DNA of 64,000 bases from JSC-12 sp033764965 (GTDB lineage Bacteria; Cyanobacteriota; Cyanobacteriia; Leptolyngbyales; Leptolyngbyaceae), in NCBI GenBank assembly GCA_033764965.1, contig JANRIN010000149.1, positions 1-64,000 of the forward strand, written 5' to 3'. The position numbers and the translations under genes are program-made. Below, in pieces: positions 1 to 8,089 of this stretch (positions within the stretch are counted from its first letter, which is position 1; each line of letters opens with the position of its first letter). The notes under the pieces were generated by a model that saw only the letters and a program-made list of their open reading frames with translations, was not told the DNA's origin and ran no database searches.

Positions 1-349
1 CCAGTTCCTTAATTTGGCAAAGAGTGCGGTGCAGGTGAGGAGACGCATTATGCTCTGCATGAACGGAAATAATATCAGCGCCTGCCTTTGCAAAGCCTTC
101 CACATACTTTTCCGGTTCCACGATCATCAAGTGGACATCCAATGGCTTTTGAGTCACAGGTCGCACTGCTTCCACAATCAATGGACCGATCGTAATATTG
201 GGGACAAACCGACCATCCATGACATCAACGTGAATCCAATCGGCCCCAGCCGCGTCAACGGCACGGATTTCTTCTCCAAGGCGGCTAAAATCGGCTGACA
301 AAATGGAAGGAGCAACAACAATAGGCTTCTTCGACAAGGGCTGATTCAT
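1..349 (-). CDS. rpe: Ribulose-phosphate 3-epimerase, N-terminal part (runs off the window)
   Basis: Interconverts ribulose 5-phosphate and xylulose 5-phosphate in the Calvin cycle and pentose phosphate pathway. About 116 N-terminal residues are visible. They include APSILSADFSRLGEE near the start, the metal-site strand HVDVMDGRFVPNITIG and the following DVHLMI strand, all family signatures of this TIM-barrel enzyme. The start ATG at 349 gives the usual short cyanobacterial leader before the first strand. The 3' end lies beyond position 1, so integrity of the second half cannot be judged. It is transcribed away from the S8 protease gene, with a 308-bp spacer between them. Confidence 0.95.
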   Translation of the reverse strand, partial: MNQPLSKKPIVVAPSILSADFSRLGEEIRAVDAAGADWIHVDVMDGRFVPNITIGPLIVEAVRPVTQKPLDVHLMIVEPEKYVEGFAKAGADIISVHAEHNASPHLHRTLCQIKEL

Positions 350-657
350 GGGATCGGTGTCTCCTAACTGCTAGTGGTAGTTATTGTAACAATTTAACAA
401 GCCGCAACAAACCCCTCACTCCCATGAGGTAGCAATTTGCGATCGGCGGGCCATATCATGCCCAAAATATGTCTTTCAGTCTAGATTGAGTTCCATCTAC
501 AAGCAGTCTATTAGACAACGGGCATGAATGTTGCAAAGTTATTGTGGGAAGGGAATGGGGAATAGGGAATGGGGAATAGGGGATGGGGAGAAAGGGGAGA
601 AAAAGAAAGGTGGTAGGGTTTGTGTTGGTTGAGGGCTGAAGAGAGGGAAGAGGGGAA
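350..657. other. Divergent spacer between rpe and the S8 protease gene
   Basis: No gene is visible in these 308 bases. The spacer must hold the rpe promoter (minus) and the promoter of the protease gene (plus). Its right half is dominated by the G-rich low-complexity tract annotated separately. I could not pick convincing -35/-10 pairs. Confidence 0.6.
546..600. repeat. G-rich degenerate heptamer-like tandem repeat
   Basis: The tract is built from variants of GGGAATA and GGGGAAT in tandem, ending in GGGGAGAAAGGGGAG. It resembles the short tandemly repeated repetitive (STRR) sequences described for filamentous cyanobacteria; that assignment is from memory of the class, not from a match. Similar tracts occur at 11310-11470 and, as the C-rich complement, at 17889-17948, 18361-18430 and 2840-2880. 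Confidence 0.6.
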
Positions 658-2367
658 ATGAGAGTAGGGAAAAAAGGTTTAGTTTTTGAGGCTGGTGTGG
701 GCATGATCGCCCTGAATACGCTCGCTCTAAGTACGATCGCCCTGAGTGGAATCAACTTCCTGGGTGCAGTTTCACCAGGTTTAGCCCAGGTTGCGAATCC
801 ATTCCAACGCTCAGGCGGCGGCAAAGCATCCCTCAAGCCGCTTCCCCCTAGTTCAATTGGTGCGACTGGAATTGACGCGCTGCGCTTACATCAAGCACCC
901 TACAACCTGACGGGCAGAAAAATTGCGATCGGGCAGGTGGAGATTGGTCGTCCAGGGCAATTTGGGATCGACAAAGTGGTGGCGCAAAATCGGTTTATGG
1001 CTCTAGCGCAGGTGTTTTATCGCGACGATCGTCCCCGAATAAACACAAATATCGACATCCATGCCCAAAATGTCGCCAGTATCATGATTGGGAACTCCAA
1101 GCAAATGCGCGGAGTCGCCCCGCAAGCTCGATTGTTTTCCTCTGCCGCCGGAACACCTCGTCGCTATGGGCAACCCGAAGAATGCTTATCGGCTCAACAC
1201 ATTGCCTTGCAGAATGGCGGCGATTTGCGAGCGATCAACATCAGTTTCGGCGAGTCGTTGCGCCATGACCCCCGTACCAAAGCCCTGCTAGACGGCAATG
1301 CCTTGTTGACTCAATGTATGGATTGGTCAGCCCGATTGCATAACGTGCTCTATGTGGTTGCCGGGAATCAGGGCAGGGGCGGCATTTCCATCCCAACAGA
1401 TAATTACAACGGGATGAATGTGGCGTTCACCAACCGGGTTCAAAACATTTTTGCCAGAGTGGATTTTGCCAATTTGGGTGATCCTGAATCTGGCTCAATT
1501 GAAGGACTGGAAAGCAACGTGGGGGCAAGACGAGCGATTTCTCTGGTCGCCCCCGGCAATGAAGTGGCGACGGTCAATCCCAACGGAACGATCGCCCTTT
1601 CCAGTGGTTCCAGTTTTGCGGCTCCCCATGTAGTGGGAACGGTGGCGCTGTTGCAGGAGTATGGCGATCGCCAGCTCCGGACTCGCTGCAAAAAGGCAGG
1701 CTGCGCCCTGCCCTGGACCTTGAATGCCCGTCAAGCTGAAGTGATGAAAGCAGTCTTGCTGAACTCTACTGACAAAATTGCCGACACCGGAAACGGGCTA
1801 AATCTGGGAATGAGTCGCACCATTGTTGACAAGGCAAATCGAACCTGGTTGGAGTCTGAAGCCTATCGCGATCCGCAAATCCCACTCAATATCCAAATGG
1901 GAGCGGGACAACTGAACACCTTTCGTGCTTATCAACAGTTCAGTCCGGGACAATGGAGTCCACAACAACCTGTCCCCGCGATCGGTTGGGACTATCGCAC
2001 CGTGGAAACGGCTGCTTACCAGGAGTATGTATTGGAAAAACCTTTGAAACGGGGCAGCTTTATGGCTGCAACACTGACCTGGAATCGAGTTGTTGATCTG
2101 GTAGACCGTAACCAGAATGGGCAGTACGACCTGGATGAAGAGTTTCGCGATCGGGGATTAAATAACCTTGACCTGTACTTGATGCGCCTGGAAGACGATA
2201 ACCCAGCCAACAGCATTTCCGCTTCAATCAGCGCCGTGGATAGCGTAGAACATCTTTTCTACAAAATTCCCGCAACTGGACGCTACAAGATTCGCGTGTA
2301 TTTTCGCGATCGCGTCAATGAACCCTCTCAACCCTATGCCCTTGCCTGGTGGACGGTCTTCAACTGA
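658..2367 (+). CDS. Secreted S8 (subtilisin-like) family protein with an EF-hand-like loop
   Basis: A 569-residue protein of the subtilase fold. A hydrophobic N-terminus (about residues 15-44) ends in GLAQ, a likely Sec signal. The histidine motif is H135 in HAQNVAS, the oxyanion Asn is N237 in VVAGNQG, and the nucleophile is S319 in SGSSFAAPHV. The strand that should carry the catalytic Asp reads KIAIGQVEIGRPG, so Asp is replaced by Gln93 or by a displaced Glu95. Residues 483-494 (DRNQNGQYDLDE) fit a calcium-binding EF-hand loop, followed by a beta-rich C-terminal domain. ATG 658 has GAGGGGAA just before it; ATG 703 is an alternative start. It is probably periplasmic or extracellular. Whether it is an active protease is uncertain. 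Confidence 0.85.
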   Translation: MRVGKKGLVFEAGVGMIALNTLALSTIALSGINFLGAVSPGLAQVANPFQRSGGGKASLKPLPPSSIGATGIDALRLHQAPYNLTGRKIAIGQVEIGRPGQFGIDKVVAQNRFMALAQVFYRDDRPRINTNIDIHAQNVASIMIGNSKQMRGVAPQARLFSSAAGTPRRYGQPEECLSAQHIALQNGGDLRAINISFGESLRHDPRTKALLDGNALLTQCMDWSARLHNVLYVVAGNQGRGGISIPTDNYNGMNVAFTNRVQNIFARVDFANLGDPESGSIEGLESNVGARRAISLVAPGNEVATVNPNGTIALSSGSSFAAPHVVGTVALLQEYGDRQLRTRCKKAGCALPWTLNARQAEVMKAVLLNSTDKIADTGNGLNLGMSRTIVDKANRTWLESEAYRDPQIPLNIQMGAGQLNTFRAYQQFSPGQWSPQQPVPAIGWDYRTVETAAYQEYVLEKPLKRGSFMAATLTWNRVVDLVDRNQNGQYDLDEEFRDRGLNNLDLYLMRLEDDNPANSISASISAVDSVEHLFYKIPATGRYKIRVYFRDRVNEPSQPYALAWWTVFN

Positions 2368-2464
2368 TGGGTAAAGGGGTTAGGTGGATGAGAGAGGGAG
2401 GTTGCGCGAAGCGCCCTTACAGGGAGATGGGGGATGGGTGAGGGCGAAGTAGTCCTCGGTTGGG

Positions 2465-2797
2465 TTACTTGATGGGGATGAAGGGGAGGAATTTCTTGAT
2501 GAACCGGCGAACTCTCAAAGCTCCGACCACATCTTTCACTTCTTGAGAGACCGCAGGAGGTTGGAAGGGGGCTTGCTCTTTTGCCTGTAATTCTGCGTAT
2601 TCAGCCGGAGTCATCGGTTTGCCATCGATCGGCGATCGGGCATCCAAAATAATTTGAGTCCGCAAAATCTCCTCCGGCACCTCTTCCACAGGCAGTTCTT
2701 CTAAAGGGGGCGCTGCCAGCACCGTACTGGCGTGAATCAGCATCAGCGGTGAAAGCAAACTGGCGATCGCCAGACGCTGCTTAGAAAATCGTCCCAT
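2465..2797 (-). CDS. Small secreted protein of unknown function
   Basis: About 110 residues, not recognised as a named family. It starts MGRFSKQRLAIASLLSPLM, a typical Sec signal with probable cleavage near VLAAP. Acidic proline-rich sequence follows (PPLEELPVEEVPEE), then a basic hydrophobic C-terminus (RRFIKKFLPFIPIK). The frame is open upstream to an ATG at 2848, but that would put 17 polar residues ahead of the signal sequence, so 2797 is preferred. It converges with the S8 gene and diverges from gltX. The C-rich repeated stretch at 2840-2880 lies in its upstream region. Confidence 0.65.
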   Translation of the reverse strand: MGRFSKQRLAIASLLSPLMLIHASTVLAAPPLEELPVEEVPEEILRTQIILDARSPIDGKPMTPAEYAELQAKEQAPFQPPAVSQEVKDVVGALRVRRFIKKFLPFIPIK

Positions 2798-2921
2798 GTC
2801 CCATATCTCAAGCGACTTACTCTCTAATTTACATCCCCACTCACTCACTCACCCATTCACCCATTCCTCCGCCTCCCATCTCTCTTAGAATAAGGACTGC
2901 ACAAAAAATCTTTTTTACCTT

Positions 2922-4376
2922 ATGTCTGTTCGTGTTCGTCTCGCCCCAAGTCCAACTGGCAATCTCCACATTGGGACAGCCAGAACGGGTGTCTTCAACT
3001 GGTTATTTGCCCGTCATCATGGCGGGACATTCATTTTGCGAATTGAGGATACAGACCTGGAGCGATCGCGCCCTGAGTTCACCCAGAACATTCTCGATGG
3101 GCTGCAGTGGTTGGGCTTGAATTGGGATGAAGGTCCAGTGTTTCAGAGCGATCGGCTTGACCTGTACCGCCCCAAAATTCAGGAATTGCTGGATAAGGGT
3201 TTGGCGTATCGGGCTTACGAAACTCCAGAAGAACTGGATGCCATGCGAGAAGCGCAAAAAGCCAGAAATGAAGCCCCCCGCTACAACAACGGACATCGCC
3301 ACCTCACGCCAGAACAACAAGCCGCTTACGAAGCCGAAGGGCGAACGGCAGTGATTCGCTTCAAAATTGAGGACGATCGCGAAATTGTCTGGACGGATCT
3401 TGTCCGGGGTGCCATTACCTGGAAAGGTCGCGATCTGGGTGGAGACATGGTGATTGCCCGCGCCGCCTCTAAAAATGATATCGGTCAACCCCTCTACAAC
3501 TTCGTAGTGGTAGTGGACGACATTGACATGGCGATTACCCACGTCATTCGGGGGGAAGACCACATCGGCAACACCCCCAAGCAAATCTTGCTCTACGAAG
3601 CGTTGGGGGCAAAAGTACCCGAATTTGGACATACGCCCCTAATTCTCAACCAGCAGGGAGCCAAACTCTCCAAACGGGACGGTGTTACGTCCATCTCCGA
3701 TTTTCAGAAGATGGGGTATGTTGCGCCCGCCCTTGCTAATTACATGAGCCTCCTGGGTTGGACTCCGCCCGATGCCACTCAGGAAATTTTCACCCTGCCG
3801 GAAGCCGCCCAGCAGTTTAGCTTTGAACGGGTGAATAAAGCTGGAGCTAAATTCGACTGGGATAAGCTCACCTGGCTCAATAGCCAGTACTTACATCACC
3901 TACCGACCGCTGAACTTACTGACTTGTTGATTCCCTACTGGCAAGCAGCAGGCTACGAGTTTGACTGGACGGGCGATCGCCCCTGGTTGGAGCAAGTTAC
4001 GTCCCTGATTGCCCCCAGCCTGACCCGGTTGGATGACGCTGTACCCATGACGCGCTATTTGTTCGTTTCTGAGGTCGGCTGCTCGGAAGATGCCTTGAAG
4101 AAACTCAAGCAAGACGGCTCGGCAACCATCGTGGAGGCGATCGCGACAGCCCTAACCACTGCCACTCCTTTGACAGAAACCAGTTCCCAGGACTTGATTA
4201 AACAAGTTGCCAAAGATCTCGGTCGCAAGGAAGGACAACTCAAGCCCATTTTGCGGGTTGCCCTGACGGGAGAAACCAAAGGTCCTGACCTGATCCAATC
4301 CTGGCTCCTGTTGAATCAGCGTGGGTGGGATCGCGATCGCTTGCAGTCGGCTCTAGTTGCCGCAAAGAGTGAGTAG
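2922..4376 (+). CDS. gltX: Glutamate--tRNA ligase
   Basis: Class I aminoacyl-tRNA synthetase of 484 residues, the normal bacterial length. It charges tRNA-Glu, and in cyanobacteria usually also tRNA-Gln, which then goes to the GatCAB amidotransferase. The product Glu-tRNA also feeds tetrapyrrole synthesis. HIGT at residues 16-19 is the HIGH motif and KLSKR at 248-252 the KMSKS-type motif. The Rossmann fold and the C-terminal anticodon-binding region are both complete. The start ATG at 2922 opens directly on the conserved VRVRLAPSPTG. The convergent glycosylase gene begins 13 bases after the stop. Confidence 0.98.
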   Translation: MSVRVRLAPSPTGNLHIGTARTGVFNWLFARHHGGTFILRIEDTDLERSRPEFTQNILDGLQWLGLNWDEGPVFQSDRLDLYRPKIQELLDKGLAYRAYETPEELDAMREAQKARNEAPRYNNGHRHLTPEQQAAYEAEGRTAVIRFKIEDDREIVWTDLVRGAITWKGRDLGGDMVIARAASKNDIGQPLYNFVVVVDDIDMAITHVIRGEDHIGNTPKQILLYEALGAKVPEFGHTPLILNQQGAKLSKRDGVTSISDFQKMGYVAPALANYMSLLGWTPPDATQEIFTLPEAAQQFSFERVNKAGAKFDWDKLTWLNSQYLHHLPTAELTDLLIPYWQAAGYEFDWTGDRPWLEQVTSLIAPSLTRLDDAVPMTRYLFVSEVGCSEDALKKLKQDGSATIVEAIATALTTATPLTETSSQDLIKQVAKDLGRKEGQLKPILRVALTGETKGPDLIQSWLLLNQRGWDRDRLQSALVAAKSE

Positions 4377-4389
4377 CTCGGCTGGAGCG

Positions 4390-5007
4390 TTACCGTTTCG
4401 AGACCGCAGGAGAACTCGTCAAATACCAGCGCCAGGGTAAATCGACCCCCTGAGTTAAACCAATGCGCGTGGTTTGAGTCAGGTGCAGGTTGCCTGCTTC
4501 AAGTTGCTGTTGAAATTCTGGAGTGCGCGGTTCTAGCCAGAGCGGGGAGCCGGGTTGCAGAGGTTGCTCATTTAAGCGTTGATCGATTTGAAATGCGATA
4601 CAAAGCTTTCCAGGTCCAGCCGCAGCCCGATCAAGTTTTGAGTCAGTTGGCAGTTCGAGCCAGGAAGGTAGGGTTTTTAGCTCCAGTGCCCGAATTAATA
4701 CGGCACTGGGGATACCATCCAAATCGGTGACTAAATTCAGGCAGTGGTAAATGCCGTAAATTCGGTAAACGTAGGTTCTTCCAGGCACGCCAAACATGAC
4801 TGCGTTTCGTTGAGTTTTGCGGCGGTAGGCGTGGCAGGCAGGATCTCCAGGCTCATAGGCTTCGGTTTCCACAATCAACCCTTTGAAGATCTGTCCATCG
4901 GGGAATTGGCGGACCAGCGTACAGCCGATGCAGGCTGGAGCGACTTCGATCGCGGGTCGGGCAAACCAGTTAGGGGGAATCGCAGTAGGTTCAGCAGGAT
5001 TATTCAC
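4390..5007 (-). CDS. DNA-3-methyladenine glycosylase (AAG/MPG type)
   Basis: Base-excision repair glycosylase of the eukaryotic-like AAG/MPG family that removes alkylated purines such as 3-methyladenine. It has 205 residues, the usual bacterial size. The catalytic Glu lies in IVETEAYEPGDPACHA. The DNA-intercalating loop and the YVYRIYGIYHCLN signature follow, and the AAAGPGKLC-like segment near residue 140 is present. Family members often cleave several alkylated bases, so the exact substrate is inferred. It is convergent with gltX, with only 13 bases between the two stops. Confidence 0.93.
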   Translation of the reverse strand: MNNPAEPTAIPPNWFARPAIEVAPACIGCTLVRQFPDGQIFKGLIVETEAYEPGDPACHAYRRKTQRNAVMFGVPGRTYVYRIYGIYHCLNLVTDLDGIPSAVLIRALELKTLPSWLELPTDSKLDRAAAGPGKLCIAFQIDQRLNEQPLQPGSPLWLEPRTPEFQQQLEAGNLHLTQTTRIGLTQGVDLPWRWYLTSSPAVSKR

Positions 5008-5168
5008 AGGATTTATTGTAAAAACCTTGAGTTGTTGGGGTTATGACAAAATCCGTTTTACAATGCCAGCAAGTTAATACCACCTCTAGCAGTTGCGGAT
5101 TGTCAGGTCGGTATTGATAGATTAGGTTTATCACCACGTTGTTTTAACTCGATCAAGAGCAATTCATT

Positions 5169-5291
5169 ATGGATGTCAAATTAATTGTGGTTGTTTTGAC
5201 GGTGCTCTTCACTGTCGCCTGTTTGTTTTTTGGCACCCGCAACGGGTTTTACGACTCCGATAATTATCACGGAAACGGTTCGGCACACTAA
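5169..5291 (+). CDS. 40-residue single-span membrane peptide
   Basis: A short open frame, MDVKLIVVVLTVLFTVACLF, followed by a polar tail, FGTRNGFYDSDNYHGNGSAH. Residues 4-21 form one hydrophobic helix, and the tail is rich in Gly, Asn, Asp and Tyr. The start is preceded by AAGAG at a plausible distance. The compact helix-plus-tail design resembles the small membrane peptides of photosynthetic complexes, and I have an unverified impression that close homologues occur across cyanobacteria. No function is assigned. It sits 50 bases before the metallo-beta-lactamase gene on the same strand and might be co-transcribed. Confidence 0.6.
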   Translation: MDVKLIVVVLTVLFTVACLFFGTRNGFYDSDNYHGNGSAH

Positions 5292-5341
5292 GTGTGTATT
5301 TGGGTTGATAGCGATCGCCAACAGGAGGAAATTGCATAGAC

Positions 5342-7018
5342 GTGACTGAGTTGGAATGTCTGGCATATGGGGTAGGTCATGCAGACGAAGGGGTATGTTT
5401 GTTGCTTCGGATCGGACCCTACCGGGTTTTGTTAGATTGCGGATTGACCGACCTATCACCGATCGTCAACAACACCAAGAAACGAGGTTTCCCAGCGGAC
5501 TTGGTGATTTGTAGTCATGCTCATGCCGATCATGCCCAAGGTCTTTTGGCATTGCATCGAGCCTTTCCCCAACTGCCCATCTATGCCAGCGAAGTGACAA
5601 CCCAACTGCTGCCATTGAACTGGGCAGACCCAAAGGATCTCCCACTATTCTGTCAAGCTTTACCCCTACGAACTCCAGTTGAGTTTTTGGATGGACTTAC
5701 AGCAGCACTTTATCCAGCGGGACATTTGCCAGGTGCAACGGCTATTTTGCTGACTTATACGCCTCCAGCCTCGACTTCTGCCCGTTCCTACTCGGTGCTT
5801 TATACAGGGGATTTTTTCCTTTCCAACACTCGTTTAGTGGAAGGATTGCCCCTGGATGAGTTGCGGGGTTTGCAGCCTGATGTGCTGATTGTGGAGGGAA
5901 GTTACGGGACTTCGCGCCATCCCCATCGCCGCAACCAGGAAAATCAACTGGCAGAACGCATTAATCAAGCGATCGCGCTGCAACAATCCATTCTGCTTCC
6001 CGCCTCCCTGGGCTTAGGGCAGGAATTGTTAATGTTGCTCCGGAGCCATCACTTTTTTACCGGGCGGGATATTAACATCTGGGTAGATGGGCAAGTTGCA
6101 ACAGCTTGTGACGTGTATCTCGACATTCTGCCCCATCTGCCCACTTCAGTCCAAAACTTTGCTCGCCATCAAGCCCTGTTTTGGGATGAACGAGTGCGTC
6201 CACGGGTACGGCGATTAGTACCGGACTATCATTCTGATGTGGGACGATCGCCCTGCATCGTGCTGACGGATGAAACGGCTGACTTATCTCAGTACTACAG
6301 CGCGAATCCTCGCGACTGGTTGATTCTGCTGCCTCAAGAACCCCACAGAATCGGTGCCGATCTTGCCTCCCTCGATCCAAAGCAGGCAACTGTCCTATCT
6401 CCGGCGATCGAAACCTACCTCCTGGCACAGCACGGAGATGGACCAGGCACAACTCAACTAATCCACAATTTGCGTCCTCAACACGTTGTCTTCGTTCACG
6501 GCTCCCCCACCTATCTGTCGGATCTGGCTGGGCTAGATGAGCTGCATAATCGCTATCATCTGCACACCCCATCCCCCGGAAGCCGAGTGGAGCTACCCGT
6601 TGGCGAAACGTTTATTCAACCTGAAGCACCGGATACCAGCTATGAAGGCGAACTGACTGAACTGGAAACGGTTGTCACGATTACGCTACCCAATGCGATC
6701 GCTGCCGATCCGCGTTGGCGTTTACTCGCCGACACTGGGTTAATTGAAGCCCGTTGGCAGGGGGACGAACTGGTGCTGCGTGGACTGCCCCAGCGGGAAT
6801 TACTGCGCCAGGGTGGGGAAATGTTAATGGATTGGATGGATGCCAATTCTCCCCTCCGCAACTGCTGCAACAACTGCCGTCACTACCGGGGGCAACGCTG
6901 CCGTAATCCTGCCTCTCCTTTATTTGAATTCAGGGTTACTCCAGAGGGATTCTGTCCTGTGTTTGAATCGGCTCAGGCACCGCCCGAAGAGGGCAGTGAT
7001 CAGGAAATCCAACGCTGA
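5342..7018 (+). CDS. Beta-CASP metallo-beta-lactamase-fold protein with a C-terminal cysteine cluster
   Basis: A 558-residue MBL-fold hydrolase. HAHADH near residue 59 is the HxHxDH zinc motif. LIVEGSYGTSRHPHRRNQE (about 182-200) followed by LLPASLGLGQELLMLL is a beta-CASP signature, and VVFVHGSP near 385 is the late motif. That architecture is typical of RNA- or DNA-processing nucleases. It lacks the opening sequence of RNase J, so it is another branch. The C-terminal 55 residues add five cysteines (CCNNCRHYRGQRC, then FCP), a possible metal site. The start is GTG 5342 with AGGAGG upstream. The substrate is unknown. Confidence 0.85.
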   Translation: MTELECLAYGVGHADEGVCLLLRIGPYRVLLDCGLTDLSPIVNNTKKRGFPADLVICSHAHADHAQGLLALHRAFPQLPIYASEVTTQLLPLNWADPKDLPLFCQALPLRTPVEFLDGLTAALYPAGHLPGATAILLTYTPPASTSARSYSVLYTGDFFLSNTRLVEGLPLDELRGLQPDVLIVEGSYGTSRHPHRRNQENQLAERINQAIALQQSILLPASLGLGQELLMLLRSHHFFTGRDINIWVDGQVATACDVYLDILPHLPTSVQNFARHQALFWDERVRPRVRRLVPDYHSDVGRSPCIVLTDETADLSQYYSANPRDWLILLPQEPHRIGADLASLDPKQATVLSPAIETYLLAQHGDGPGTTQLIHNLRPQHVVFVHGSPTYLSDLAGLDELHNRYHLHTPSPGSRVELPVGETFIQPEAPDTSYEGELTELETVVTITLPNAIAADPRWRLLADTGLIEARWQGDELVLRGLPQRELLRQGGEMLMDWMDANSPLRNCCNNCRHYRGQRCRNPASPLFEFRVTPEGFCPVFESAQAPPEEGSDQEIQR

Positions 7019-7173
7019 TGGATCGTGGATTGATCGCAGATAGAACGTGACTGGCTGTTGTAACCTCTCAGTTAACGCTAAGATGAAATAAGGCGGAATG
7101 ATTCCGGGATTAGAGATTCTCTAACCCAAAATCGCCAAAGTTTTGTATTCACATTACAGCGAGTGCCACGTCC

Positions 7174-7740
7174 ATGACTGCTGCGGTTGTAGTTGAGAAA
7201 AAGAAGTTAGCCAAGCCACCTCTAGAAATTCATCACCTGGGCGATCGGGTTCTGCGCCAGCCCGCCAAACGGGTTGCCAAAGTGGATGCAGAAATTAAGC
7301 AGGTGATTCGGGAAATGTTGCAGACCATGTATAGTTCCGATGGTATTGGGCTGGCAGCGCCACAGGTGGCAATCCACAAACAAATTATTGTGGTGGATGT
7401 CAATCCGGATGAAGCGGCAACTCCTCCCCTGATTCTGATTAACCCAACGGTGATCAAAAGCAGTCGAGATGTATCCGTGACCCAGGAGGGGTGCTTGAGC
7501 ATCCCAGGAGTTTACCTGGATGTGAAGCGTCCAGCAGAAGTGGAAGTGTCCTACAAAGATGAGAATGGTCGTCCGCAACGGTTTGTTGCCAGGGAGTTAC
7601 TCGCCTGCTGCATTCAACACGAGATCGATCATTTGAATGGGGTGCTGTTCGTCGATCGCGTGGAAAATGGGTTGCTGCTGGAGCAAGAGTTAAGGAAGCA
7701 TGGATTTTCTTCCAGCGCTGTCAAAGCAGTTAACGCTTGA
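7174..7740 (+). CDS. def: Peptide deformylase
   Basis: Removes the N-formyl group from nascent proteins at the ribosome. At 188 residues it is full length. All three motifs are intact: GIGLAAPQV (57-65), EGCLS with the metal ligand Cys107, and QHEIDH with ligands His149 and His153 and catalytic Glu150. The roughly 15-residue N-terminal extension before LEIHHLGD is common in cyanobacterial forms. It stands on the plus strand between the MBL protein and a small membrane protein, with about 125 bases of spacer on its 3' side. Confidence 0.97.
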   Translation: MTAAVVVEKKKLAKPPLEIHHLGDRVLRQPAKRVAKVDAEIKQVIREMLQTMYSSDGIGLAAPQVAIHKQIIVVDVNPDEAATPPLILINPTVIKSSRDVSVTQEGCLSIPGVYLDVKRPAEVEVSYKDENGRPQRFVARELLACCIQHEIDHLNGVLFVDRVENGLLLEQELRKHGFSSSAVKAVNA

Positions 7741-7864
7741 TCGTAGATAAACTGTAGATAAAGCGATGGCTGCTCAAACGGGCAGTCTGCCTGAGGCTGT
7801 TTGAAGTTTTTATTGAACTTTTCTCTTTTTTTTGATTGTCAATTGAGTTAGGAGTAGGGTATAA

Positions 7865-8059
7865 GTGACTCCAAAAAGTGGTGTCTTACTCGCAGGTTCT
7901 TGTATTGCCGCGATCGCCGCCGTAGGGTGTGTCTTTGAGTTGTCCTCTGGTCAACCGGATCTGGGAAATGTTGCAACTGGAGCAATTTTGGCAGCCAGCA
8001 TTCCCCTTGGCATTTTGATGTTTGTGGCAGCGGTTCGGGATGCAAGAGCAAATCAATAA
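7865..8059 (+). CDS. Small two-span membrane protein, unknown
   Basis: 64 residues starting with GTG at 7865, preceded by GGAGTAGGG. There are two hydrophobic helices, about residues 7-25 and 36-57, joined by a short polar loop (ELSSGQPDLGN) and followed by a charged end (RDARANQ). I do not recognise a named family. It lies 30 bases before the FHA-PrsW gene on the same strand, so co-transcription is likely, and a role at the same membrane site is a guess. Confidence 0.7.
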   Translation: MTPKSGVLLAGSCIAAIAAVGCVFELSSGQPDLGNVATGAILAASIPLGILMFVAAVRDARANQ

Positions 8060-8089
8060 TCCCCCTCTCATCATTTAAATTCCCCAACA

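Noticed and set aside
3003..3632. Long antisense frame across gltX
   Set aside because: It mirrors the well-conserved gltX sequence, and its translation shows no family signature; the sense gene explains the open frame.
5311..5318. GCGATCGC palindromes throughout the window
   Set aside because: These are HIP1 sites, abundant in many cyanobacterial genomes in genes and spacers alike, so they are not gene-specific operators.
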